Positions 1 to 7,053 are shown, numbered from the stretch's first letter. The stretch is 14,887 nt of DNA from JACVRM01 sp036824245 (GCA_036824245.1 DAITAO010000079.1:1-14887), one strand, 5' to 3'. The notes: generated by a model not told the origin, from the letters alone. Numbers and translations: made by a program.

Positions 1-376
1 CCTCGCCGGCGCCGGCGTTCCGCTCGCCGGCATGCGCATCGTGGACGGCTCGGGGCTCTCTCCGTACAACCGGCTCACCGCGCAGGCGCTCGTCGGCATT
101 CTGCGCGCCGCGTGGAACGACCTGGAACTGCGCCAGACCTTCGTCATGAGCCTGCCCGTGGCAGGTCTGAGCGGGACGCTCGCCGACCGCCTGCGCTCGC
201 CGCCGGCGCTTGGACGGGTGGCCGCCAAGACCGGGACGACTGAGAGCGCGTGCACCCTGGCGGGCTATGTCCGCAACCGCTTCGCTTTCGCGGTGTTGCA
301 CAACGGGCGGCCGGTCTCCTCGTACTGGGCGCGTCGCGCCCAGGACCGCTTCGTCGCCGTTCTGGCCGCTCAATAG
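1..376 (+). CDS. dacB: D-alanyl-D-alanine carboxypeptidase, DacB/PBP4 family (peptidase S13), C-terminal part
   Basis: Only the last ~124 residues are present; the reading frame is open at the left edge (first full codon at base 2), so the start lies outside the window. An internal ATG at 32 is not a credible start because coding continues upstream. The visible part has the S13 signature DGSGLSPYNRLT (from base 44), a PVAGLSGTLADRL stretch and the KTGT active-site box (Lys codon at 227-229) followed by AGYV and FAFAVL.NG. In this family KTG is the third catalytic motif of the serine penicillin-binding fold; the SxxK and SxN motifs would be upstream. Such enzymes trim the terminal D-Ala of peptidoglycan peptides outside the membrane. 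It is the only plus-strand gene and converges on ligA with a 36-bp gap. The family call is good; exact substrate use (carboxypeptidase versus endopeptidase) cannot be told. Confidence 0.85.
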   Translation, partial: LAGAGVPLAGMRIVDGSGLSPYNRLTAQALVGILRAAWNDLELRQTFVMSLPVAGLSGTLADRLRSPPALGRVAAKTGTTESACTLAGYVRNRFAFAVLHNGRPVSSYWARRAQDRFVAVLAAQ

Positions 377-412
377 AACGGTTTTCGGGATGACTTCGGG
401 CGGCACACTGCT

Positions 413-2443
413 TCACTCCGAGAGGGGTTCAATCAACTTGGTCAGATCGTCCTCCGAGAGCACCGCCGTACCGTGCTTCTGTGCTCCCTTGACCTTCGAG
501 CCGCCCGGGTTGTCGCCCGCGATCAGACCCGCCGTTTTCTTCGACACCGAATCGGCTACCTTGGCGCCGAGGGCTTCGAGCGCCGCCGCGGCCTGCTCGC
601 GCGTGTAACCCTCGAGCGTGCCGGTAATCACGTACGTCTTCTCGCTCAGGGGCCCTTCCACCGGCCGGTCCTGCTCGCCGCTCTCGAGCTGCAGCCCGAG
701 CTCACGGAGCTCGGTCACGAGCGCGAGGTTTTGCTCGTCCGTGAACCACTCGGCGATCGCCTCCGCCCGCTCGGGACCGATCCCGTCCACCTCCATGATC
801 TGCTCCTGGCTGGCGTCCAGCAGCCTGTCGACGGAGCCGAAATACCGGGCGAGGTTCTGTGCGGTTACCCAGCCTACGTCGGGGATATTGAGCCCGTAGA
901 GCACGCGCCGAAAAGGGATCTCCTTCGACTGGGCGATCGCAGCGATCGCGTTGGTGGCCGAACGCTCCTGAAAGCCGTCCAGCTCCATGAGCTGCTCCTT
1001 TGTGAGCCGGTAGAGGTCGGGCAGCGACCGGACGAGGCCGAGCGTCCACAGTCGGCGCGCCAGCTGCTCGCCCACCCCTTCGATGTCGGCTGCGGCCTGC
1101 ACCCAGTTGATGAGCGCTTCGAGGCCGCGTGACTCGCACGCCGGGTTGGGGCAGCGGTGCATGGCCTCGCCCTCCGGCTTGACGATCTCAGCGCCGCACA
1201 GCGGGCATTTCTTCGGCATCCGGAAGCGCTTGGTACCGGGCTGATGATCGCCTGCGGGGCCGACGATCTGGGGGATCACGTCGCCGGCGCGCTGCACGAT
1301 CACGATGTCGCCCTGACGAATGTCCTTGCGGTTGATGTCCTCCTCGTTATGCAGCGTGGCCCGCGAGATGGTGACGCCGCCGACCTCCACCGGCTTGAGC
1401 ACGGCCCAGGGATTGAGCGCCCCCGTCCGTCCCACGCGCACCCGGATCTCGAGCAGCTTCGTCGTAGCAGTCATGGGAGCCCATTTGTGGGCACGCGCCC
1501 AGCGCGGTCGACCGTGGAGCGCGCTCAGGCGGCGCTGCTGGTCGAACGAGTCAACCTTGACGACGATGCCGTCGATCTCGTAGTCCAGCTCGAGCCGGCG
1601 CGTCTCCCACTCGCGGCAGACCTCGGCGACCGACTCGATCGTCTCGTGCCGCTCGGCGAGCGGGCTCGTGCGGAAGCCGCGCTCGCGTAGCCACTGGAGA
1701 GCCTCCCAGTGGCCCTCGGCGGGCAGGCCTTCGTGATGCCCCATGCCGTGCACCCAGATCGACAGCGGTCGCTCGGCGGTGATCGCGGAGTTGAGCTGAC
1801 GCAGCGAGCCGGCCGCCGCATTTCGGGGGTTCGGCGCGGTGCGCTTCCCTTCTGAGACGAAACGCTCGTTGAGGGCCCTGAAGCCGGAGAGCGGCATGTA
1901 GACCTCGCCACGCACCTCGAGCACGGCCGGCGGCTGCTCTCCGTCCGGCAGCACCATGCGCGGCAGCACTGCACGCAGCGTGCGCAGATTGATCGTGACG
2001 TCCTCCCCGCGATAGCCGTCGCCGCGGGTCGCGCCGCGCACGAGCGCGCCGTGCTCGTAAACGAGCGAGACCGCCGAGCCGTCGATCTTGGGCTCTGTGA
2101 CGAACGCGATCGGCTCGTCCGAGTCGAGGCGCTTTCGCAGATCGTCGGCCCACTTCGTGAGCGCCTCGGTGGTGGTGACCTTGTCGAGGGACCCCATGGG
2201 CGAGAGATGCTCGACCTTCCTGAAGCCCTCGGCGGGCGGAGCACCAACCCGTCTCGTCGGCGAGTCGTCCGTCGCGAGCTCGGGATGCGTTTCCTCGAGC
2301 TGGCGCAGCTCGTCGTACAGCCGGTCGTAGTCGGCGTCGGAGACCTCGGGGTCGTCCAGCACGTGATAGCGGTACAGGTGGTGGTCGAGCTGCTTGCGCA
2401 GCTCGGCGGCACGCGCAGCGGGTGTGGTCGACTTAGAGGACAC
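413..2443 (-). CDS. ligA: NAD+-dependent DNA ligase LigA
   Basis: 676 residues, normal length for LigA, which seals nicks during replication and repair using NAD+. Domain order is complete: Ia NMN-binding region (HHLYRYHV, SDADYD at 21-40), adenylation motif EPKIDG with catalytic Lys119, RGDGYRGEDVT at 140-150, DGIVVK at 291-296, OB-fold with VGRTG and RATLHNE, a four-cysteine zinc finger (C413, C416, C431, C436), helix-hairpin-helix repeats (about 450-570) and a C-terminal BRCT domain (597-674). The usual AYKFP-like box around the second lysine reads AHKWAP (319-323), a mild departure. The start is GTG at 2443, overlapping the upstream HAD gene by 11 bp, so the two are probably translationally coupled. 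No terminator is evident in the 36 bp beyond its TGA stop. Confidence 0.97.
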   Translation of the reverse strand: MSSKSTTPAARAAELRKQLDHHLYRYHVLDDPEVSDADYDRLYDELRQLEETHPELATDDSPTRRVGAPPAEGFRKVEHLSPMGSLDKVTTTEALTKWADDLRKRLDSDEPIAFVTEPKIDGSAVSLVYEHGALVRGATRGDGYRGEDVTINLRTLRAVLPRMVLPDGEQPPAVLEVRGEVYMPLSGFRALNERFVSEGKRTAPNPRNAAAGSLRQLNSAITAERPLSIWVHGMGHHEGLPAEGHWEALQWLRERGFRTSPLAERHETIESVAEVCREWETRRLELDYEIDGIVVKVDSFDQQRRLSALHGRPRWARAHKWAPMTATTKLLEIRVRVGRTGALNPWAVLKPVEVGGVTISRATLHNEEDINRKDIRQGDIVIVQRAGDVIPQIVGPAGDHQPGTKRFRMPKKCPLCGAEIVKPEGEAMHRCPNPACESRGLEALINWVQAAADIEGVGEQLARRLWTLGLVRSLPDLYRLTKEQLMELDGFQERSATNAIAAIAQSKEIPFRRVLYGLNIPDVGWVTAQNLARYFGSVDRLLDASQEQIMEVDGIGPERAEAIAEWFTDEQNLALVTELRELGLQLESGEQDRPVEGPLSEKTYVITGTLEGYTREQAAAALEALGAKVADSVSKKTAGLIAGDNPGGSKVKGAQKHGTAVLSEDDLTKLIEPLSE

Positions 2444-3068
2444 GGAGCAGCTCCTCCGGCCGCTCGACCAGCGCGTCCGGCTGCTCAGCCGCGAGGCGCT
2501 CGCGTGTGTGGATCCCTCCCCACGCGACCGCGACGGCGGCCAGCCCGCCCGCCTTCGCGGCCTGGATGTCGAAGGGGGAGTCGCCGACGTATGCGGCGCG
2601 CTCGACGTGAGCGACCAGCCGCTCGACCGCCAGGAGGAGAGCCTCGGGGTCGGGCTTGTGCTCGTGGACGTCGTCGCCCGTGATCACCTCGTCGAAGAAC
2701 TGGCGGAGCGGCAGGATCTCGAAGGTCAGCTCGACGGTCGGCCGGCTCTTGACTGTGACGACGCCAAGGCGGCGTCCCTGCTCCTTCAGGCGCGTGAGCA
2801 CAGGCTCGATGCCGGCGAACGTGCGCACGCGCCGGTACACCTCCACGTTGTGGTCGCGGTAGGCCTGCACGAGATCGTCGACGCGGTCGGGGTCGAATTC
2901 GGCCATCTGGCGATGGATGCCGTGGCCGCCGACGTTTGCCATCAAGACGTCCTCGGCGAGCTCGCGGCCGAGCACGGTACGGGTGGCATGGCGAAACGAC
3001 GAGAGAATCAGCGCGCCGGAGTCGATCAGCGTGCCGTCGAGGTCGAAGAGAACCGTGTCGAAGCGCAT
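2433..3068 (-). CDS. HAD-superfamily phosphatase, PpaX/phosphoglycolate-phosphatase-like
   Basis: 211 residues from ATG 3068. All four HAD motifs are visible: FDLDGT with nucleophile Asp9 and acid/base Asp11, Thr105 in GVVTVKS, Lys138 in HEHKPDP, and VGDSPFDIQAAKAGG with Asp163/Asp167. The helical cap insert after motif I and the KPDPE signature fit the subfamily of Gph, PpaX and beta-phosphoglucomutase-like enzymes. Likely substrates are small phosphorylated metabolites (phosphoglycolate, pyrophosphate), but sequence alone does not decide. Start choice: ATG 3068 places FDLDGT at the usual N-terminal position; ATG 3077 (MAAM...) is equally possible, and neither has a clear Shine-Dalgarno. The open frame extends to 3176, but that stretch does not look like protein of this family. 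It overlaps ligA by 11 bp and follows truA after 152 bp. Confidence 0.88.
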   Translation of the reverse strand: MRFDTVLFDLDGTLIDSGALILSSFRHATRTVLGRELAEDVLMANVGGHGIHRQMAEFDPDRVDDLVQAYRDHNVEVYRRVRTFAGIEPVLTRLKEQGRRLGVVTVKSRPTVELTFEILPLRQFFDEVITGDDVHEHKPDPEALLLAVERLVAHVERAAYVGDSPFDIQAAKAGGLAAVAVAWGGIHTRERLAAEQPDALVERPEELLRVL

Positions 3069-3077
3069 CGCGGCCAT

Positions 3078-3229
3078 CGTATCGGGGCGCCTGACGTGCT
3101 CCGCGCGATGCACGAATCGTGCGCTTTCCGGCGCAAACATGCCACCCACCCGCGCGACTCTCACCGCTAGCCTCAAGCCGGAGGGAGGCCCGCGGCCGGC
3201 CCCGGCGGGACACGTCTCTGGCGGTCGGG
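3078..3229. other. 152-bp intergenic region between truA and the HAD gene
   Basis: No gene is supported here. A GC-only inverted repeat (3189-3193 with 3205-3209, 11-nt loop) is present without any T-run, so it is not a convincing intrinsic terminator. Minus-strand TTGAGG-like bases exist near 3170 but no matching -10 box at proper spacing was found. A promoter for HAD-ligA may sit here, but I cannot point to it. Confidence 0.4.
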
Positions 3230-3946
3230 TCAGTACTGGACGCTGTCCAGGTACAGGCCCCAGGGCGGGGCCGTCGTGCCCGCCTCGCTGCGCGGGCGCC
3301 CTTCCAGGAGCTCCGCGATCCGGGCCGGCGGCAGCTCCAGCATAGTGCCCACGAGCGTACGAACCATGTGCCGCAGGAAACTGTCAGCCGTGATCTCGAA
3401 TGCGAGCACGTCTCCGTCACGCTGCCAGGTCGCCGATAGGACGCTGCGTCGAAAGACCTCGTGCTGCGTCACTGTCGGCGTGAACGCGCGAAAGTCGTGC
3501 TCGCCGACGAGCAGCGCAGCCGCCTCGTCGAGCGCACCCTTTTCGACCGGTCTGGCCACCCACCAGCTGCGCCTCGCTTCGAACGGCGAAGGAGTGGGAC
3601 GCTGCCAGATCCGGAAGCGGTAGCTGCGAGAGCGCGCAGAGTGGCGCGCGTGGAAGTCTTCGGGCGCGGCCTCCGCCTCGACAACAGCCAGATCGTCTGG
3701 CAGCAGCGCGTTGAGCGCCTCCGCGGCACGGTCAGGCGGCGCACCGCCCGTCACCTCAAGGCTTGCGACGTTGGCGCGTGCGTGCACGCCGGTGTCCGTG
3801 CGCCCGGCGACGGCCAGCTCGCCCCAGGACGCGAACACGCGGTCGAGCGCGGCGCGCAGCTCGCCTTCGGCAGTGCGCAGGCCGGGCTGGGCGGCCCAGC
3901 CGTGGAAGTCGGAGCCCTCGTACTCGAGCGTCAGCTTGAGGCGCAC
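3230..3946 (-). CDS. truA: tRNA pseudouridine synthase A (positions 38-40)
   Basis: 238 residues from GTG 3946. TruA isomerises uridines 38-40 in the anticodon arm of many tRNAs. It begins with the family pattern RLKLTLEYEGSDFHGWAAQP, has the catalytic box AGRTDTGVHA with Asp51, NALLPDDLAV, DFHARHSARSRSYRFRI, the second-repeat block GEHDFRAFT and the C-terminal FLRHMVRTLVGTM stretch. The GTG start is chosen because homology begins there and GGAGAG lies upstream at a usable distance; the longer open frame (to 4207) runs antiparallel-like through rplQ in another frame and is rich in Arg/Ser, a shadow. Nineteen bases separate it from the rplQ stop, the conserved rplQ-truA pairing seen in many bacteria, so it is probably the last gene of the alpha operon. 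Confidence 0.95.
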   Translation of the reverse strand: MRLKLTLEYEGSDFHGWAAQPGLRTAEGELRAALDRVFASWGELAVAGRTDTGVHARANVASLEVTGGAPPDRAAEALNALLPDDLAVVEAEAAPEDFHARHSARSRSYRFRIWQRPTPSPFEARRSWWVARPVEKGALDEAAALLVGEHDFRAFTPTVTQHEVFRRSVLSATWQRDGDVLAFEITADSFLRHMVRTLVGTMLELPPARIAELLEGRPRSEAGTTAPPWGLYLDSVQY

Positions 3947-3965
3947 CCTGGCGCGCGCTCTCCGC

Positions 3966-4385
3966 CTACGTCGCGGCGGCTTCCTGCTCCGAACGGCTGC
4001 GCCGCGCCGGCTCCGCGGGCGCGTCCGGCACGAAGTCGACCAGCTCGAGGTAGACCATCGGCGCTGAGTCGCCCGGCCGCGGGCCGAGCTTGACGATGCG
4101 CGAATACCCCCCCGGCCGCTCGACGAAGCGCGGGCCGACGTCGGCGAACAGCTTGTGAACGATCTCCTGCGATCGCAGGTACGACAGCGCACGGCGCCGC
4201 GCGGCAAGGTCGCCTCGCCGGCCCAGCGTGATCATCTGCTCGGCGATCGGGCGCACCTCCTTGGCCTTCGCCTCGGTGGTCTTGATGCGCCCGTGCTCGA
4301 TCAGGGCGCCGGCCAGGTTGGCGTACAGCGCCTTGCGGTGCGAGGCGTCGCGGCCCAGCTTCCTTCCCGAGCGGCGGTGCCGCAC
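3966..4385 (-). CDS. rplQ: 50S ribosomal protein L17
   Basis: 139 residues from GTG 4385. The N-terminal block RHRRSGRKLGRDASHRKALY and GALIEHGRIKTTEAKAKEVRPIAE (24-49) are L17 hallmarks; L17 sits near the peptide exit tunnel of the 50S subunit. The C-terminus adds a charged tail (PAEPARRSRSEQEAAAT) beyond the usual ~120 residues. The start is fixed by homology and by GAGGTGA ending 6 nt before GTG. That Shine-Dalgarno lies inside the terminus of the half-element at 4388-4457. The two bases between element and start form, with GTG, TAGTG, a leftover-looking stop/start overlap. It is preceded by rpoA (74-bp gap) and followed by truA (19-bp gap). Confidence 0.97.
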   Translation of the reverse strand: MRHRRSGRKLGRDASHRKALYANLAGALIEHGRIKTTEAKAKEVRPIAEQMITLGRRGDLAARRRALSYLRSQEIVHKLFADVGPRFVERPGGYSRIVKLGPRPGDSAPMVYLELVDFVPDAPAEPARRSRSEQEAAAT

Positions 4386-4387
4386 TA

Positions 4388-4457
4388 GCGGTCACCTCGC
4401 GCGGAGATCGTGCCTGTCGGCCGCGAAAGGCAAGCCGGACTAGGACGCAAGGAGCGC
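4388..4457 (-). repeat. Half copy of the palindromic intergenic element, upstream of rplQ
   Basis: 70 bp aligning without gaps to the left arm of the full element (6090-6159): 54 of 70 bases are identical by my count. Shared blocks include TCACC, ATCGTGCC, GCCGCGAA, CTAGGACGCA and GGAGCGC (plus strand). It lacks the right arm and the central hairpin. It occupies nearly the whole rpoA-rplQ gap and ends 2 bp from the rplQ GTG start, exactly the offset seen at rpsD. On the minus strand its end reads GGTGACCGC and supplies the rplQ Shine-Dalgarno. The similarity extends far beyond the ribosome binding site, so common SD content does not explain it. Confidence 0.8.
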
Positions 4458-4459
4458 AA

Positions 4460-5425
4460 TTACTCGTCTCCGCGGAGGTTGAGGCCGTGCGCGGCGAGCG
4501 TCTCCTTGACCTCCTCGATCGACTTCTTGCCGAAGTTCGGGATGGCCGCGAGCTCGTTCTCGCTCTTCGTGACGAGATCCCCGATGGTCTCGATGCCGAC
4601 GCGCTTCAGGCAGTTGTAGGAACGCACTCCCAGCTCGAGCTCCTCGATGGGGAAGTTCTCCATGCCGTGCGCGAGCGACGGCTCGGCCGCCTCCGCCGGG
4701 GCGGCTTCCGCGAATCCCTCGATCTTCTCGATGTCGGTGAAGATGGCGAGCTGGCGGATGAGAATGTCGGCCGCCGCACCGATTGCTTCACGCGGGTCGA
4801 TCGATCCGTCGGTCGTGACATCGAGCTTGAGCTTGTCGTAGTCGGTGCGCTGGCCTACGCGCGCCGCCTCGACGTCGTACGACACGCGGCGCACAGGCGA
4901 GAAGATGGAGTCGATGGGAATGACGCCGATCGTGTGCTCGGTCCCGCGGTTCATCTCCGCCGGCACGTAGCCGCGGCCGCGGCCGATTGTGATCGTCATC
5001 TCCAGCTTGCCGCCGTCCGAGAGGTGGGCGATCTCGAGCTCCGGGTTGAGGATCTCGAGGTCGGCCGGAGCCTCGATGTCACCTGCCGTGATGATGCCGG
5101 CGCCCTTCTTCGCGAGGCGCACCTCGATCTCGGGCGACGCACCGTGCAGGCGGCAGATGAGGCTCTTGAGCTGCAGGATGATGTCGGTGACGTCCTCCCG
5201 CACGCCCGCCAGCGTGGTGAACTCGTGGGCGACGCCCTCGATCTTCACCGAGGTCACCGCCGCACCCTCGAGCGACGAAAGCAGGACGCGCCGCAGCGAG
5301 TTGCCGAAGGTGTAGCCGAAGCCGCGGTCGAGCGGCTCGATGACGAACATGCCGCGCTGGCCGTCCAGCTCTTCGTGGACGATGCGCGGGATCTGGAACT
5401 CCATGAGCGACGTACGTGTTGCCAA
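4460..5425 (-). CDS. rpoA: DNA-directed RNA polymerase alpha subunit
   Basis: 321 residues with TTG start at 5425. The N-terminal domain carries RGFGYTFGNSLRRVLLSSLEGAAV (34-57), which drives alpha dimerisation and beta/beta-prime contact; an Ala/Glu/Pro linker (238-255) leads to the C-terminal domain with VRSYNCLKR, NFGKKSIEEV and Arg268 at the place of E. coli Arg265, which binds UP elements and activators. TTG 5425 is preferred over ATG 5404 because AAAGGAAG lies directly upstream at good spacing, while nothing suitable precedes the ATG. It is separated from rpsD by 41 bp and from rplQ by the 74-bp gap containing a repeat. Its stop TAA at 4460 lies 3 bp beyond that repeat. Confidence 0.97.
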   Translation of the reverse strand: MATRTSLMEFQIPRIVHEELDGQRGMFVIEPLDRGFGYTFGNSLRRVLLSSLEGAAVTSVKIEGVAHEFTTLAGVREDVTDIILQLKSLICRLHGASPEIEVRLAKKGAGIITAGDIEAPADLEILNPELEIAHLSDGGKLEMTITIGRGRGYVPAEMNRGTEHTIGVIPIDSIFSPVRRVSYDVEAARVGQRTDYDKLKLDVTTDGSIDPREAIGAAADILIRQLAIFTDIEKIEGFAEAAPAEAAEPSLAHGMENFPIEELELGVRSYNCLKRVGIETIGDLVTKSENELAAIPNFGKKSIEEVKETLAAHGLNLRGDE

Positions 5426-5466
5426 GACTCTTCCTTTCTGTCCTTTTCCTCCAGGTGCCCCGAGGG

Positions 5467-6087
5467 CTACTTGGAGTACAGCTCGACGATCAGCTGCTCC
5501 TGGACCGGCGCGTCGATCTCCTCACGCTCCGGCCACCTGAGCACCTTTCCGGTCAATCCTTCATGGTCAGCCTGCAGCCAGGGTGCCACCGACGCGGTCA
5601 GGTCGGTCGCGTCGCGCACAACCGGCTCGGCCGCTGAGTTGGGCGTGATCGTGACGACGTCGTTGGGCCGGGCCTGGAAGCTCGGTACGTTCACGCGCCG
5701 CCCGTTGACGTAGAAGTGTCCATGCCGCACCAGCTGGCGCGCCTGGGCGCGCGAGACTGCGAAGCCCAGCCGGTACACGACGTTGTCGAGCCGGGTCTCG
5801 AGCGTGCGCAGCAGGTTCTCGCCGGTGATGCCGGAGCGTCGCGCCGCCTTCTCGTAGTAGGCGCGGAACTGCTTCTCCAGCAGGCCGTAATAGCGGCGCG
5901 CCTTCTGCTTCTCGCGCAACTGCAGCAGGTATTCGGACTGCTTGATGCGGCCGCGGCCGTGCTCGCCCGGCGGATACGAGCGGCGTTCCACCGAGCACTT
6001 CTCCGTCAGACAGCGCTCGCCTTTCAGGAAGAGCTTCATGCCCTCGCGGCGGCAGAAGCGGCATTTCGGGCCAAGTGTGCGAGCCAT
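5467..6087 (-). CDS. rpsD: 30S ribosomal protein S4 (zinc-binding C+ form)
   Basis: 206 residues from ATG 6087. S4 nucleates 30S assembly on the 16S 5' domain, and in E. coli and Bacillus it is also the translational repressor of its own operon. Four N-terminal cysteines (C9, C12, C26, C31) form the zinc site of the C+ type; RRSYPPGEHGR, KQKARRYYGLLEKQF and the S4 RNA-binding domain (about 95-160, RLDNVVYRLGFA, ARQLVRHGHFYVNGR) follow. The start is set by homology. The Shine-Dalgarno GGTGATCGC lies inside the outer end of the palindromic element at 6090-6251, with only TG between element and ATG. The upstream neighbour rpsK ends 166 bp away, a gap entirely filled by that element; most other neighbours here are nearly contiguous. 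Confidence 0.97.
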   Translation of the reverse strand: MARTLGPKCRFCRREGMKLFLKGERCLTEKCSVERRSYPPGEHGRGRIKQSEYLLQLREKQKARRYYGLLEKQFRAYYEKAARRSGITGENLLRTLETRLDNVVYRLGFAVSRAQARQLVRHGHFYVNGRRVNVPSFQARPNDVVTITPNSAAEPVVRDATDLTASVAPWLQADHEGLTGKVLRWPEREEIDAPVQEQLIVELYSK

Positions 6088-6256
6088 CAGCGATCACCGT
6101 CCGTGCATATCGTGCCGACCAGCCGCGAAAAGCGAGCCAGGCTAGGACGCACGGAGCGCTCGTAGCCGGAGGCTACGGGCGCGACTGAGGACGACGCATG
6201 GCGACGCTTTGCAGCGCACTGGTCGGTGCGAGATGCATGGATGGTGAGCGCCATCA
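6085..6256. repeat. CATCA direct repeats flanking the palindromic element (putative target-site duplication)
   Basis: CATCA occurs at 6085-6089 and again at 6252-6256, immediately outside the two ends of the inverted repeat. On the coding strand both read TGATG: one holds the rpsK TGA stop, the other the rpsD ATG start. Removing the element and one copy restores a rpsK-TGATG-rpsD overlap of one base. The preceding base is C on both sides, so the duplication could be 5 or 6 bp. Confidence 0.75.
6090..6251. mobile_element. 162-bp palindromic MITE-like element between rpsK and rpsD
   Basis: The outer arms 6090-6122 and 6219-6251 are inverted repeats: over 33 positions I count 27 Watson-Crick pairs, 4 G/T pairs and 2 mismatches, ungapped. 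A second hairpin lies at the centre (6156-6167 with 6171-6182; core GTAGCC-GGA-GGCTAC). Between them the arms still resemble each other with small gaps (AAAGCG and GCCA blocks). It has no room for a transposase, so it would be non-autonomous. CATCA repeats flank it. A 70-bp left-arm copy lies before rplQ and a weaker one before secY. I do not recognise the termini (GCGATCACC / GGTGAGCGC) as any named insertion sequence family. A structured ribosomal-protein leader is the alternative, but it would not predict direct repeats at the ends. Confidence 0.75.
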
Positions 6257-6658
6257 AACTCTGCGTCTCTTCTTCGGACGGACGCCGTTGTGCGCCTGGG
6301 GCGTCACGTCCCTGACGCCCAGTACCTCGAGCCCCGCTGCCTGGAGCGAGCGGATGGCGGTCTCGCGGCCGGAGCCCGGTCCCTTGACGAAGACTTCCAC
6401 CTTTTGCAGCCCGTGCTCCATGCCCTTGCGCGCGCACGAATCGGCTGTCACCTGGGCGGCGAACGGCGTGGACTTGCGCGAGCCCTTGAAGCCGGCCGAG
6501 CCGGCCGATTCCCACACGATCACGGCGCCCTCCTTGTCGGTGAGCGTGACGATCGTGTTGTTGAACGAGGTCTTGATGTGCGCCTGGCCGACCGCGATGT
6601 TCTTCTTGACTCGGCGGCGTGTGCGGCCGCGAGCCGCCTGCCTGCGAGGTGGTGCCAT
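6254..6658 (-). CDS. rpsK: 30S ribosomal protein S11
   Basis: 134 residues from ATG 6658. S11 lies on the 30S platform and touches the Shine-Dalgarno helix. Recognised by KKNIAVGQAHIKTSFNNTIVTL (18-39), GSRKSTPFAAQ, and the conserved C-terminus VEVFVKGPGSGRETAIRSL...DVTPQAHNGVRPKKRRRV. It starts 3 bp after the rpsM stop, consistent with coupling. The TGA stop is 2 bp from the end of the palindromic element, so a ribosome terminating here sits on the base of that hairpin. Confidence 0.98.
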   Translation of the reverse strand: MAPPRRQAARGRTRRRVKKNIAVGQAHIKTSFNNTIVTLTDKEGAVIVWESAGSAGFKGSRKSTPFAAQVTADSCARKGMEHGLQKVEVFVKGPGSGRETAIRSLQAAGLEVLGVRDVTPQAHNGVRPKKRRRV

Positions 6659-6661
6659 GCG

Positions 6662-7042
6662 CTAGGCCGCCTTTGCCTTCTTGCCGCGGCCGACGGTCCG
6701 CTTCGGGCCCTTGCGTGTACGGGCGTTCGTCTTCGTCCGCTGTCCGTTCACGGGCAAGTTGCGCCGATGGCGGACGCCGCGGTAGGCGCCGATCTCGCCG
6801 AGGCGCTTGATCGACTGCGAGCGCTCCCGGCGCAGGTCGCCCTCGACCTGCAGGTTGCCGTCGATGTACTCGCGCAGGCGTGTGATCTCCTCGTCCGTGA
6901 GATCGCGCACCTTCGTCTCGGGCGAAATGCCGAGCTCGGAGCACACCTGCCGCGACGTGGAAGGTCCGATTCCGAAGATGTATGTGAGACCAACCTCGAG
7001 ACGCTTCTCGCGAGGCAGGTTGACACCGGCAATTCTGGCCAA
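6662..7042 (-). CDS. rpsM: 30S ribosomal protein S13
   Basis: 126 residues. S13 is in the 30S head and contacts the P-site tRNA and the 50S subunit. Family blocks: ARIAGVNLPREKRLEVGLTY, IFGIGPSTSRQVC, and the basic C-terminus GAYRGVRHRRNLPVNGQRTKTNARTRKGPKRTVG. The initiation codon is TTG at 7042: no ATG or GTG lies near the point where homology begins, and AGGAGGAGG ends about 5 nt upstream, overlapping the rpmJ TAG stop. A very strong SD seems to compensate for the weak start codon. Confidence 0.97.
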   Translation of the reverse strand: MARIAGVNLPREKRLEVGLTYIFGIGPSTSRQVCSELGISPETKVRDLTDEEITRLREYIDGNLQVEGDLRRERSQSIKRLGEIGAYRGVRHRRNLPVNGQRTKTNARTRKGPKRTVGRGKKAKAA

Positions 7043-7053
7043 GCTTCCTCCTC

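Noticed and set aside
377..412. Bidirectional terminator between the convergent dacB and ligA genes
   Set aside because: Only 36 bp, with a GGTTTTC stretch but no stem of useful length.
3069..3176. Upstream N-terminal extension of the HAD protein
   Set aside because: The 36 extra residues do not resemble the family, which begins within ten residues of DLDGT, and the stretch lacks a ribosome binding site.
3947..4207. N-terminal extension of TruA running through rplQ
   Set aside because: Arg/Ser-rich shadow of rplQ; TruA homology starts exactly at GTG 3946 with GGAGAG upstream.
4487..5713. 408-codon plus-strand open frame opposite rpoA and the end of rpsD
   Set aside because: Composition mirrors the rpoA codons (Arg/Asp/Leu/Val-rich); it crosses a gene boundary and has no family resemblance.
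6156..6182. Central hairpin in the rpsK-rpsD gap as a terminator
   Set aside because: No T-run; it is the centre of a larger palindrome, and rpsD and rpoA downstream need the transcript to continue.
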